Assembly: GCA_963457665.1 (NCBI GenBank) | Contig: OY735203.1 | Span: 23,901,406 to 23,965,405, forward strand | Origin: Thysanoteuthis rhombus | Lineage: Eukaryota; Mollusca; Cephalopoda; Oegopsida; Thysanoteuthidae | Reading direction: 5' to 3' | Length of the DNA stretch: 64,000 nucleotides | In this document: one piece after another, positions 37,429 through 48,392 of the stretch | How positions within the stretch are numbered: the first letter of the stretch is position 1 | Layout of the letters: the number at the start of each line of letters is the position of its first letter | Translations under genes and position numbers: made by a program | The notes under the pieces: generated by a model | What the model was told of the DNA's origin: nothing | Databases searched by the model: none | What the model saw: only the letters and a program-made list of their open reading frames with translations

Positions 37429-38774
37429 GTCTTGCTCATTTATGATCTGGATTACTTGTGAAAAGAAACACATGAATATTCCTCCCCTGTCAATTACTCG
37501 ACCACCAAGCTGAACTTGCAAGCACCTACATTCGACCTAGTTCAATAAAGAGTTTTGCTCACTGACGCAAAACTGATCAACCCCTGGTTCAACTTGTAAA
37601 CACTCTGTCGTTATCTTATTCCCAGGAGAGCACACAGGATTCTTCGACTGATAAGATAATGTCAGGTGATTCTCAGAGGAAATTTTCAAAAGAAGTCATC
37701 GCTTTTATTACCAGAAACAGTGTAACGGCAATAGTCTCTGTCGGAATATAACTAATATTTTGCCATTGTTCGTCGCTAACTTAGAATACCTTCAGAATAA
37801 TAATGAAAGGAAAGTTACAACGTTTTTCTATATCTGATTAGAAATGTTATATTCCTTCCACAAAACTAATTATTTTGATCAGTTACGATTTTTGTGGTAA
37901 TATAAGTATTGGACTAGTTATCCATATAAGTGCTCCTATGTGATGATTTTATAGTATACAAACGAAATTTTGAGGTCTTCCCCTGGGAAAGGCCAGTGGG
38001 TTTTATTCATTCACGGACAATAGGAAACACGAGTAATATATACTAATATTGGTAGCTCGTGACTGGGTGTTTGGGCTATTTTCACGCCAACACAAAATGA
38101 CTAAATTTTGCCATGAAAACTTGCGATGTATTCAGTTGTGATATTGGCTACCCAATTTTTACAGCGTAGGTCATTTTGCACCAGAGGTGATCAAATCAAA
38201 TTTTGGAGTTCTAATTCTATTCTCGGAAAATTCTATCCCACTTCTTTAGAATTTAATTGATGTATAGATGCATTGTTGATAGTGAAAATACGTGAAAATT
38301 ATTGGCGATTTGCATTTCGTTTCGGGTCTCTTCTCTCTAGCAAAGCACATAAAGAACTTTTGGACGATGTTTTCCTTGAATAGGGTATTGGTGTCCTGTC
38401 GGATATTTATAATCATTCATGTCTTCTGAGAATTACTTTTTTTGATTTTATCTGCTCTTTCAATGCCATTTAAAGAAAAATTATTTCTGAGAGATGCCAT
38501 TGTTGTTCAGTCTTATTCGACCCTAATGGTCGACAGACAACAGCGTCTGTCGGTGAAAGAAACTAAAATATAATCTTACAATATCATAAAATCTATGAAG
38601 TAAAATGAATTGGATTCATTGTCCTAATCATCTTTTTTATGATTTGAAAAAACTTCTGTGAGTAAGCGCCGAGACAACTTGACAATTGGCTATCAAGGAA
38701 AGTTTGTATTTGCTAGCAATATTAATAATCCCATCGATTATCACAGTATCAAATCTAAAGCCGTTTTTGATATG
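37425..38774. other. Unannotated 1.35-kb stretch
   Basis: No gene recognised. CCCCTGGGAAAG and AGTGGGTT at 37981-38001 recur in the same order at 44487-44507, hinting at another dispersed repeat. Confidence 0.45.
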
Positions 38775-38930
38775 AGGGGGTTGCTCATTTAACTATGAAA
38801 ATCTATATTTTTTGCTCGTTTAAGTGACAAAATTATGACGCAATGTGCGTCTCTAATCATTTTGATATGGTTTTGCATTTGAATTGAGAAAGAAAGTGGA
38901 AAGGGTATATAATTTTTTACTTGAGAGAGA
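38775..38930. repeat. Dispersed repeat, copy 1 (partner at 59.0 kb)
   Basis: The plus strand reads TGCTCGTTTAAGTGA, then GTGCGTCTCT, TTTGATATG and GAATTGAGAAAGAAA. The same order, with only substitutions and small indels, is present at 58960-59120. About 90 bp align well. The family is unknown; the 59-kb copy starts near a hAT-like terminal string. Confidence 0.65.
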
Positions 38931-41348
38931 AAGAAAGGATAACTTTTACGAGGGGGAGAGAAAAATGTTTATCCTTTTATGAGTGAAAAGGGGAATAGTC
39001 TGATTTTTTTTTCTCTTAACGGTACAGAAGGGTGATAAAGAGAGAGGGTAATGTTTATATTATGATAGAAAATAGATAAAGAGAATGAAATTTTAAATAC
39101 CTTCAGTATTATTGTGACCCTTCCTTTGAATTATTTTCTCCTCCATAACCTCGAAATCTTATCCCAACCCAATCAAGGAAGAGAAAATTAGAATAGTCTT
39201 AACAAAATCTAATGTCTTTTTTCACAGCAAATTATTCATACTAACTGAAATTTTATAAAATAACTTCCATCTTAAATCCATATTAAAACTAATAATGTGA
39301 CAACACTCTGAAATGTGTGAATAGATTTAAAACTAAAACACAACTTGAACCTACTGGTTTTGACATCAGCCCCCTCTTTCTCGGACTGGTATATTGATTT
39401 AGTATTTTCAAGAACAAATCATATCAACAACCATTCGATTTCCACGTACCCATATCTGTTTGAATCAATTCCTGTTCATTTATTTCATCAGTTGTCCGTT
39501 GTACGAAGCTGTATAAGATTTATGTTCACCTAATGTATCAGTTGTTACACGAAGCAGTGCACTGTCAAGTTAGATGTATTTTTGACCATCGTTTCTCAAG
39601 TAAGCTAATAAAAGTAAATTAAATATAGAACTTTCATCCATAATTATTGAAAATTATAGATCAAGATTTAAACGTAAATCAGCGAAATTCGTAATTGATA
39701 TAAATTGAGGCAAAAATAACCAATTCGCAAACAGTGGGGAAAAAGTAGCCAAATACGATGACAACTTTTATATAAAACCACAAAAATAGTTTTGATAGTT
39801 GGGTTAATATCAAGATCCAGTCGACTAATACATCCAGATTTCATAAATCATTTAGAAAGATATTCCTTAAAACACAATGAAAATACCTTTCTGTCTTGGA
39901 AAATTAACACCAACCAAAGAGATAATGATCGAGAACAGTGACGTGATTTTCAGCTTTCGAAATTCCAGACCTTTTGTAATACCATTTGAGCTATATCAAT
40001 AGAGATTTCCATTCTAACCTTCCAGTGTTCTCCTGTAAGTTAAGGTCGTGGGCGCTGTATTCATCCATGAAAATGGACTTGAATCTTTTCTTGCATAGGA
40101 TTTAAGTAGTACTTTTCTTTAGACCAGATTTAATTTTTGTATTGATTCAAATGCATTCGAAAATGAGTTATTTGTTGTTGTTTTGTTTTTTTTGTTTTGT
40201 TTTTTTTTTGTTTTTTTCTTGATATAGCAATGCATTGTGTTCAGGGAATCATATACTTCCAAAATCTGAGCATGTTGAGGTTGATTCCTGTGCTTCTTTT
40301 TTTTCGGTTCTGATGGTGTTTATAGTCACCACTGTGATAGTTTGTTCATTGTCCTTATAATGTTGCCCGAAATGGGTTCATTTGAACTGCACGTTTTTGG
40401 TAAATATTTGAAGTCCAGATGGTTGGGTCACCATATGCGATTTTTATTTTGGCAGAACATGTCTAGTAGAGTGGATGTTCGTTTCAATGCAATCGTAGTG
40501 TCAGTGTGATGACGCTTTTCTTTTGCACTTGTATTTTTCAAAATGTGGGTGTGAGTAACCCAAGTAATTTTGGTAACTTTAATGGAAAGATTTCTGCAGA
40601 AGCATTTTTTCTAAATTTTTCTGAATGGAATATGAATATTTTGCGAAAATAAACATCTACATTCATAAATAAAACGCAGAAAAAAAATAGTAGGCGGAAC
40701 AGTCGTTGGTGAAAAGTCAGGTCAAACAACATCATTTTGGCGAGAAGGTTTTCAGCAAGACTACAACGCAACGAAGCATCAGAAGGCAAGCTGTTAGTCG
40801 GGAAAATGTCAAGCGTGGAAATACCTGGACAGGATTACTACAATAGTGGAATTCTTTCGTCTTTAACGATTGTTCCATACGTTCCTTACCAAAAAGCGTA
40901 TCAAAAAATAAGATTTTATAATTCATTATTTCGCCCAACCTATTTCTAACTAGCATTCAATTTATCATCAGAAATACGAATGGGGATCCGGTAAATCCAA
41001 CAGTCATCTTGGGGAAAGTGAATAACAGAAGTCTTAAAATTATATTTTACTGGCATCAGTAGGCCAAAATTGAAGGAAACAGTATATGAATTACGTTTGG
41101 AAATCATTTTTCTAGATAATTTTTGTCTTAATGACTCTTATCATCAAAATAATTTCCATGAACTTATTCAAATAATCAAAGGAATTTACTTGTATTAGAA
41201 ATCTGACGTAAATCTATCTTCCGTGTACATTAGAAATATTATTGGTAATCGTCTCTATAACATTGATATAGAATTAATATAAGAGAAATCCATCATTCCA
41301 TATAGTTTAGAACAAAGAAATAAGACACTGATAGAGATTTAGACAATT

Positions 41349-41352
<4 letters not shown>
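38931..41352. other. Unannotated 2.4-kb stretch
   Basis: No supported gene or RNA. Purine-rich GAGA-like DNA at 38920-39075, and a (TTTTG)n-like T-rich simple repeat at about 40170-40220. Confidence 0.5.
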
Positions 41353-41436
<84 letters not shown>

Positions 41437-41446
41437 GTATGTATAC

Positions 41447-41502
<56 letters not shown>
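41353..41502. repeat. (TA)n-(TATG)n-(TA)n mirror array
   Basis: Two (TA)n arms (about 41353-41398 and 41452-41502) flank an ACACATATATA stretch and five TATG units followed by TACATGTG. The block is broadly self-complementary (CACATA against TATGTG) and could form a cruciform. Confidence 0.97.
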
Positions 41503-41504
<2 letters not shown>

Positions 41505-41704
41505 GAGAAATCTTCACAGCTTTAAACACTAAACATTAAAAACTCTTTTGAGAAGTCACTTTTGTCACTCGTTTCCCAAAATCTTTCGATTTAATATAAG
41601 TAATTTTATTCAATGTTTTTTTCCCCTTTTTAGTATACTTTTTCATCATGGTACAATTTACAGATTTTGCCGTGACATGGCAAAGATTAGCCGAATCATG
41701 CTTG

Positions 41705-41765
41705 TCAATGAATGAATCGGGAAAGGCCTTCGTCCAGCAGTTGACATAACAGTTGCAGATCCTGG

Positions 41766-41803
<38 letters not shown>

Positions 41804-41813
41804 GTGATGATTT
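41705..41813 (+). mobile_element. LINE 3' terminus with (GAT)n tail, second subfamily
   Basis: GGGAAAGGCCTTCGTCCAGCAG, a TGACATAACAG spacer and then a (GAT)n array of about 47 bp. The GTCCAGCAG-TG form differs from GTCCAACGACGG of the main family but is in the same position before an ATG-type tail. It matches the minus-strand 3' end at 1.48 kb. The remainder of the element upstream is not recognisable. Confidence 0.65.
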
Positions 41814-44358
41814 ATTTGCGACCTATAATATCAATGACTGGATTGATTATCAAAACTGTTAAAGAAGTAAATCTATTTAGATAACAGTTATTGAAATAAT
41901 TAGAAATTCTGGGTTATTTTAGAAGTATTGAAAAAACTTACTATCACTTGATATTAGGTCTGAGCCTCCACATCCTAAAACAATATAATATCCCAGCAAA
42001 TCAGGTACTTTTTTGAAAGTTATTGTAGTTTTGCAAAAGTTATCCAGGTCTCGTCTTGATATTGCTTCGATTTTCCTGGGATTGTTTTGCGCGATATAAT
42101 TACTTTGCGTTTTCAGTTTTCCCGAAACCAGCGTCGTAGATAAGGGAATGATGCTGAACGAATCGTACACTGTTCAATGTCATTCCTTTATTTTGAAAAA
42201 GAACTCTGGGATTAGAATGTATGAACACGGTTATTTATTGGTTTGGGAAGATTGTTCTGTTCGTGTGAATCCCAAAGCAATTTTGCTCTTCCTTCCTGAA
42301 TCCCGACTCAATTGCCAAAATTCCTGCATTGCAGCCTCTTCCAGAAAATTCTGTGCCTGTTTAGCTTAACACAAGCATTGATTTATTAAGACATGTATGT
42401 TTCTGGTTCATCATCATCGTTGTTCTCCTCCTTTTACCCAATAGTTCCTTCTGCTCCCACTTATTTCTTCTCTTCCTTCTTATCAAAGCAGACCCTCTTT
42501 TTCCCGATCTGTTTCTTTGTCTTTGAACACATTTCTATTCCCTCCGAACGTTTATCATTCTCTCGATATCTTCTTTTGTTTCGTTTTTTTTTTTATTTAT
42601 CCAACGCCTGCTATCCATTCTCCTTTTCAATGTGCTTCCTCTCGCCATATTCTTACCCAGGAGTGCGGTGCTCCCACAGCTCACCGGTATAGCTTACAGT
42701 TCCATTGTAATCTTAACCGTAACGTAAAAATTCTGTAAATGAATATATAAATGAACAAGACGAAAAACATTTTCGGAAATTACCTGATATTTTCCGACTT
42801 TCCCTCTCAAGTTTTGTCACATCATTGCCCCCCTTCATGTAACACATATAGATATATAGAAAGAAAGGAATAGATGGATGGGGAGATGTTAAGGTAGAGG
42901 CATAGAGCATATGATAATCATTTTGTCAGCTCTGGCACCTAAAAAGCAAGAACTGCAACCATGCTTGTACCCTTTTCTGATTATCTTATTTTAAAGATTG
43001 TTTTGATGATTAAACCTTTTCTGTTGATTTTCTTATTACTGCAAAATTTTGGCCGATCGGTTTCAAATCTCCTGTCGAGTGTAGAATGTGTTGATTAGTT
43101 CAATAATCTGAAAAAAATCTTAGAATGATAATTACTGATCTGAAAAGTACGGAAAGTGTGTCTTCATGTCCCTGCTGATTTTTTTTTTCCTACTTTAATT
43201 CTTTTGTCTCTATCTCTCTCATGTTTCTTACGGCAGACTCATTTTCTGCCTATTTTTTAAAGCGTGTGTTTTGTTTTCAACGTTCATTCCTAGCTCTTTT
43301 CAACAACTACTGTGTTATTCTTGACTGACGGGCTCAAGTCTGTCGGGAAGCTGAATAAAGCAATTACAGAAGTCAAAATTCACTGACATTGATTGAAGTC
43401 AGAACTATGAATATAAATTTGAGCTGAAAAGAAATGTAAATAAAATGTGAACCGATGTTATATTCTTCATATCGAGTTTCAACTCAGTCTCTGAATTCTG
43501 CTACTGTTTTTTGTTTGTTTGTTGTTTTTTTTTCAATTCTGAATTCGACTGATTTGTTTTCATACTGATTCAACTGAGGGAACAAAATTTGATTAAAAAG
43601 TATTGTCATCCTTTTAATCTTCCACTGATAAAAGGAATACAAGGGGAAAAAAGAAGACAACAGGAACGTGACCAACGTGTTTTGGGAGCTGGTCGTGTTT
43701 GGGGTGATCAGTTTGAAAATTGAAAAAAGAGGTGATCATAGAGTAAGTTACTTCTCTCGCCTATTGCCGGTATTTAAACAGTCTGAATTAGAGAAAAAAA
43801 TCAACAAAACCGTGATTAACATTTCAAAACACAAATTAAGAGAACACTTTAGCATAAAAATGCACTGTAAACCATTCCCTTCCTGGAATCTTTATTCTTA
43901 GTTTGGAACAAATGATGTTTTTGTAGACATAATAAAAAGTAAATGCAAGCCCTTATCTTCACATATGTTGACAGATTCAGTCTACAGTTTCAGATAATAG
44001 GCCTATCAATATCCATTACAAATCCGTTATCAATCGTAGGTTTGGGGGAGTTTGCATCAATGAGGGTAATAGATTTAGGGAACACCGTGTACGGGGGGGG
44101 GCTAGGTTAGCGAGCTACATAAATCGTAATGCATTGAATATCCGAAAGTACTGCGAATTGAGATGTTGGTGTACGCCCTGCATCTGCATGCACTACTGTT
44201 TCCACTGTTTCCTCATTTACTTGGAGGTGATCATTTGTTGGAGTCAGGAATGTAAATGTAATGATTTGCAATTACTATTAGTAACTGTCAACCGAAAATG
44301 TCACTAAAACTGGCAAAATAGTTCTGTTGAGTTTTCAAGTTGGTCTGGCTGGCTGGCA
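41814..44358. other. Unannotated 2.5-kb stretch
   Basis: No supported gene or RNA. The 99-residue frame at 42393-42692 is Ser/Phe-rich low-complexity peptide from pyrimidine-rich DNA and overlaps another frame; I do not regard it as coding. Confidence 0.5.
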
Positions 44359-44391
44359 ATGTATGTATGTATGTATGCATGTATGTATGTA
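44359..44391. repeat. (TATG)n microsatellite
   Basis: Seven to eight TATG units with one TGCATG interruption. Confidence 0.94.
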
Positions 44392-44973
44392 AGTAAAAGG
44401 CCACGCCAATCGATCTAGAGGGATGTAATTTTCAGCATTCACTAATCATTATGTGTACATGAGAGTTTTTATATTTCATAACTGCCCCTGGGAAAGATTT
44501 TAGTGGGTTGGTCAATTTGCGATTGAAGTTCATACCGAATAGTTCCCCATTTTTTTTCTTTCAGAACAATTTACATTTGTTTTTGTTTTTTTGAAATTCA
44601 GACTCTTTCAATGATCCCCTTCTAGCGAAAGACTACAAAAGAATCTCATCCACTGATCACACCTTTTTTTTCCAATTTCTCAAAGATCACTCCAACAGAG
44701 CTTGCAACCGAAACATGTTGTTCAAGTGACTTTTTTAGTTTGTAACTAATCAAACTTGTTCATTTATTTATTATCTGTGACACCACAGGATGCAGTTCTT
44801 CTGTATTATCATTTGGTAGGTTATCACGTGATGACGTTGTAAAGAACGAATTGCATGTCCTGACGTCGTAGTAAAAATGCTAGTAAAAGATAATGAAAAT
44901 AACGAAAGTAATATGACAAAGGCAAAAATAATTGAAAGTCCGTTTGAGGTCGATAGAACGCTATTCTCCAAGC

Positions 44974-44974
<1 letters not shown>
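44392..44974. other. Unannotated stretch
   Basis: No gene recognised. GCAACCGAAACATGTTGT near 44704 faintly resembles GGCCGAAACGTTGT at 59.47 kb, without the other half of that motif. Confidence 0.4.
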
Positions 44975-45019
<45 letters not shown>

Positions 45020-45405
45020 TATTTCATCGTCCGTCGTTGGACATCAATCATCACAAAGAGTCGCTGGACCTATCTATTATGTTTAGTTCGTCTTGCTATC
45101 TTATATTCTGCAGGTCTAAGTTCTGCATGATGTTTGCCATTCCTGCAACATGGCCAGCCCATTGCAATCTGAGTTCACTAATGGATTATATGATGTCCTG
45201 TTTCCCTTAGTATTTTGTTTTGTTTTATGATCTCTCCTATGTAAGGTTGAGCAGAACTCTTTAATGTGCATGATGCATGGGTCTCAGTCCGTCGGTAAGG
45301 TTCCAAGTTCTAGCTCGATGAGTGTTTATTGGGACGATACATTTGTTGAATACCTTTTTTTCAAGGACAAATAGAATAGTAGTCTTCCTTAAAGTTGAGC
45401 TCTTA
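44975..45405 (-). mobile_element. LINE 3' end (RTE-like) with (ATG)n tail
   Basis: On the minus strand this covers the region from the family's KLNFKEDYYSICP-like segment, through GHVAGM equivalents (near 45150), to TTGATGTCCAACGACGGAC and a perfect (ATG)n tail of about 45 bp (44975-45020). The Met-rich frame on the minus strand and the Ser/Ile-rich frames on the plus strand are tail artefacts. Frames are broken throughout. The tail position proves the orientation. Confidence 0.88.
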
Positions 45406-46009
45406 ATATTGGGGTATACATGATGCATTGTGTGCCGATGTATTCTCTGTGTACTGAACCACCATTTTGTACGACACAGGTAAGTTAGAATTGTGATGAA
45501 AACACCTGCGCAAGAAAAGAAGGAACGTAAGCTAATTACATTACATAGTTTTTCGAATCATACAGAAGAATACCAGAGGCTCAATGTTTTCCGCAATAAA
45601 CAAAAAAAGTAATCAGTTGTTAAAACTGCTTTGTTACAAGAAGGTGGAAATAGGTAGTTTTGAAAGCTGAGGGAGAAATCTGTATCGGCAGGAAATAGTT
45701 ACACCGACTAGAACTGCATCACTGAAGTACCAAGACAATGAATTAAACGTCGAGCATGTTACACAAGGTAGAAATTAAAGAAGTGCTGTTGATAGAAAGG
45801 AATATAGGATTAGAGGAAGGATTGGAGGAGGGACAAAAACATTTATATTCGAAGTCGCAGACGCAACGTACTTTTCCTTGTCCAATATGTGCGTTGTTTT
45901 CCCCAATTTATGACACCGAAATGTTTTCTGGAATCTTGAAAAATGGAAATAAATTCATTGTAAAAGTTGTCTATATCATGTTTGGTTGAATGTGACGTAG
46001 GGCCATAGT
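45406..46009. other. Unannotated spacer between two minus-strand LINE pieces
   Basis: About 600 bp with no recognisable RT sequence. If the 3' end at 45.0 kb and the endonuclease piece at 46.0 kb belonged to one element, some 2 kb of the RT region would be missing here. No gene seen. Confidence 0.45.
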
Positions 46010-46340
46010 TTAGAATGATATTCAGTTAATATGTCTTTGAGTGTTGTACGGTGACACTGCTCATGCGATCTGAGACAGGTTTGAGCTTACAACCTTGTCT
46101 TTGAGTTCCTTGTTGATAAGAAATCCTACATCGCTCTTCAGTTCGATTCGTTTCCGGGTTTCTCGTTTCCCTAATGCCAATTATGTCCAATTTATGTTTT
46201 TCATCTAATTTTCCAAGATCGTTAAGTGTGTGTCCGTTGAGAGTTTTCTGACGCTGAAGGTGCAAGTAAATAAAGTTTTTTCCTCTTTGTGTTGGTTCTG
46301 GGGTTTTCTTTGGGTAGCCATTGTTGGAGTACTGCACTCT
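46010..46340 (-). mobile_element. LINE 5' region: APE-type endonuclease fragment
   Basis: On the minus strand, in two frames, the sequence gives FSVRKLSTDTHLT (the TYNVRTLS-like start of LINE endonucleases), KHKLDIIGIRETR (the D-I-I-G-x-x-E motif, where Glu is the catalytic metal-binding residue), the FLINKELKDK segment, and KPVSDRMSSVTVQ. The order matches the first third of an APE endonuclease domain. At least two frameshifts break it. It is the only endonuclease sequence I see in the window. Confidence 0.85.
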
Positions 46341-46548
46341 GATCCGTAGCAAATGATGTGACTGGAACTTTTAGGACCAATGACCGAGCTAGAGCGACCA
46401 ATGTACTTTTCATTGTGCGAACATATCAGATATTTAGAATCTTTAGAATTGCATTTCACAGACACAAATTTGTCATCTGAATTGGGGTTTGTGTATAAAT
46501 TATATGCCCCAATAGTCATTCCTCTTTTTCTCTATCTACCTGTATATA

Positions 46549-46630
46549 CGCACACACACACATACACACACACACACATATATATATATATAAATATATA
46601 TGTGTGTGAATTATATATATATATATTTAT
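46549..46630. repeat. (CA)n-(TA)n-TG compound microsatellite
   Basis: Short CA, TA and TGTG runs with interruptions. Confidence 0.92.
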
Positions 46631-46934
46631 ATGATATATGCGTTTGTTAGTGAAATATATTTGTGTGTGTGTGACAGTATGTGTGTGCTTGTGTGCTTGA
46701 GTGCATCAAACCATGTGTCCAATATCTATTTAATATGCAGGAAGAATTATGATTCAACTCAGAATATACAAAGAGCGAAGGCCTATACATGCGAGTATCC
46801 GAAGTCGCCATGCATTAAAAAAAACCTTTGCAAACACTAATATGTATCAATGTATATGTGTCCATTTGAGTTCATTTGAATATATGTCCATTGGTGGAAA
46901 ATATGCATACATGCACACACACACACACACACAA
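46631..46934. other. Unannotated stretch with short (CA)n
   Basis: No gene recognised. A (CA)n run lies at about 46914-46932 just before the plus-strand LINE. Confidence 0.5.
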
Positions 46935-48098
46935 GCGGGATACGCAAGACGTGAACAATCAACTCTAGGACTTCCCAAAAGTAAGCCGTTGGAGGTGAAA
47001 CAAGCCATTAATCAGACGAAGAAAAGGAACAGTCCGTGGGCTAGACAACATCACCATCGACCTACTCCGAAGAGCAGGTAAAATCATCACCAACTGGCTG
47101 TCCTCTTCAACTTGTGTCTAAAACACAGTAAAATCCCCGACGATTGAAACACCGCTTTCATAATATTTTATACAAAAAAGAAAACCCGAAAGACCCCAAC
47201 AACTCCAGGCCTATAAGCCTATTCAACTGTGTACACAAACTTTTCACAAAGATTATCACAAACCTAATCACGAAAACACTCGATGAAAACCAGCCACGTG
47301 AACGAACAGGCTTTTGAAGAAGCCATGGACCACCTGCATTCAATAAATCAGCTTGAAAAAAAAAGCAGCAGAATATAAACTACCACTTATCGAAGCATTT
47401 ATCAACTTCAAAAAGGCGTTTGACTCAGAAGAAATCCCTCAGGTCATGGAGTCCATCACTCGACAAAGTGTAGATCTAGAATATGTTGAAGTGCTGAAAC
47501 ATACATACAATCTCAGCTGCTCCTTTATTAGGTTACATGAACACTCAGATCAAATCGAGGACAGAACTGGAGGAAGTAGACCACTACATCTACCTAAGAC
47601 AACGAATTTCCTTGAGATCCTCAAAAGAATAAGAAATCAAACGAAGAATCACACTAGGATGACAAGCCTTTGGCAGAGCTAGCTCAACCTTCAAAAATAA
47701 AAAGATCTCATTAATCCTAAAAGAGAACCGTGTATAACAATGCATCCTCCCAATAGTCACTTATGGAACTGAAATATGGAATCAAACCAAGAGACAGATC
47801 TGCAAATCGAGAATTATGCAACATGCACATGAAAGAATTATGCTGGGCCTCACATCGAGAGACCACAAGACAGCACAGTGCATCTGTGAAAAGACAAAAG
47901 CCAGGGACGATATACAATCCATTAAAAATCTCAAATTGCAGTGGACTGGCCATGTTGCAAGAATGGTGGACAACCGATGGACATCACGACTCACAACATG
48001 GATCCCCCTAGATCACGTGCGCAAACGAGGCCGGCAGAATATTAGATGGAGGGACAAGCCAGACAAGTTTAGAAAGTACCGGCCCCAAAACTATTAGT
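46935..48098 (+). mobile_element. LINE reverse transcriptase region, internally deleted (RTE-like)
   Basis: This is the best LINE copy in the window. In order, across frames: LEVKQAINQTKKRNSP; RPISLFNCVHKLF (RT motif at 47206-47240); EAFINFKKAFDSEEI (RT motif A, aspartates near 47396-47425); FIRLHEHSDQIE near 47525-47560; then a jump to the VDHYIYLRQRIS-equivalent. ILPIVTYGTEIWN, RIMLGLTSRDHKTAQ, LQWTGHVARMVDNRWTSRL and KRGRQNIRWRD follow. The RxGVRQG and FADD motifs that should lie between IRLHE and VDHYIY are absent, so roughly 100 or more codons have been deleted. The 3' UTR and ATG tail are also missing: the copy ends where the 48.1-kb dispersed repeat begins. Confidence 0.92.
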
Positions 48099-48104
48099 AA
48101 AAAA

Positions 48105-48180
48105 CAATTATATGGTAAACAACTGATGATCTCTACGAAAACATTTTCACACATGATATCTAATTTTATGGAAGAGCAAT
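48105..48180. repeat. Dispersed repeat, copy 2 (partner at 20.9 kb)
   Basis: ATGGTAAACAACTGATGAT, CTCTAC, GAAAACATTTTCACA and ATATCTAATTT match 20887-20952 in order. It starts within about 10 bp of the last recognisable codon of the LINE, which suggests that it interrupted or replaced the LINE 3' end. Confidence 0.6.
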
Positions 48181-48289
48181 TAACCCTTTGATCAGTTCAC
48201 GTAAATCTCATTGACGGATATTTGGAAATGATTGTCTGGAATAAAATAATGGAAAAAATATTTCATATTTTTAGATTTCAATGTTTTTA

Positions 48290-48392
<103 letters not shown>

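Noticed and set aside
42393..42738. Overlapping 99- and 73-residue plus-strand frames
   Set aside because: Pyrimidine-rich DNA gives Ser/Phe/Pro-rich peptide in two frames at once; no domain or splice context.
44771..45019. Poly-Met or poly-Ser/Ile open frames at a CAT/ATG run
   Set aside because: The run is the tail of a minus-strand LINE; the frames are artefacts of the repeat.
48124..48150. CTGATGAT...GAAAAC at 48.1 kb (and the 20.9-kb copy) as a hammerhead
   Set aside because: There is no consistent stem II between the two halves in both copies and no stem I or III; it is treated only as a dispersed repeat.
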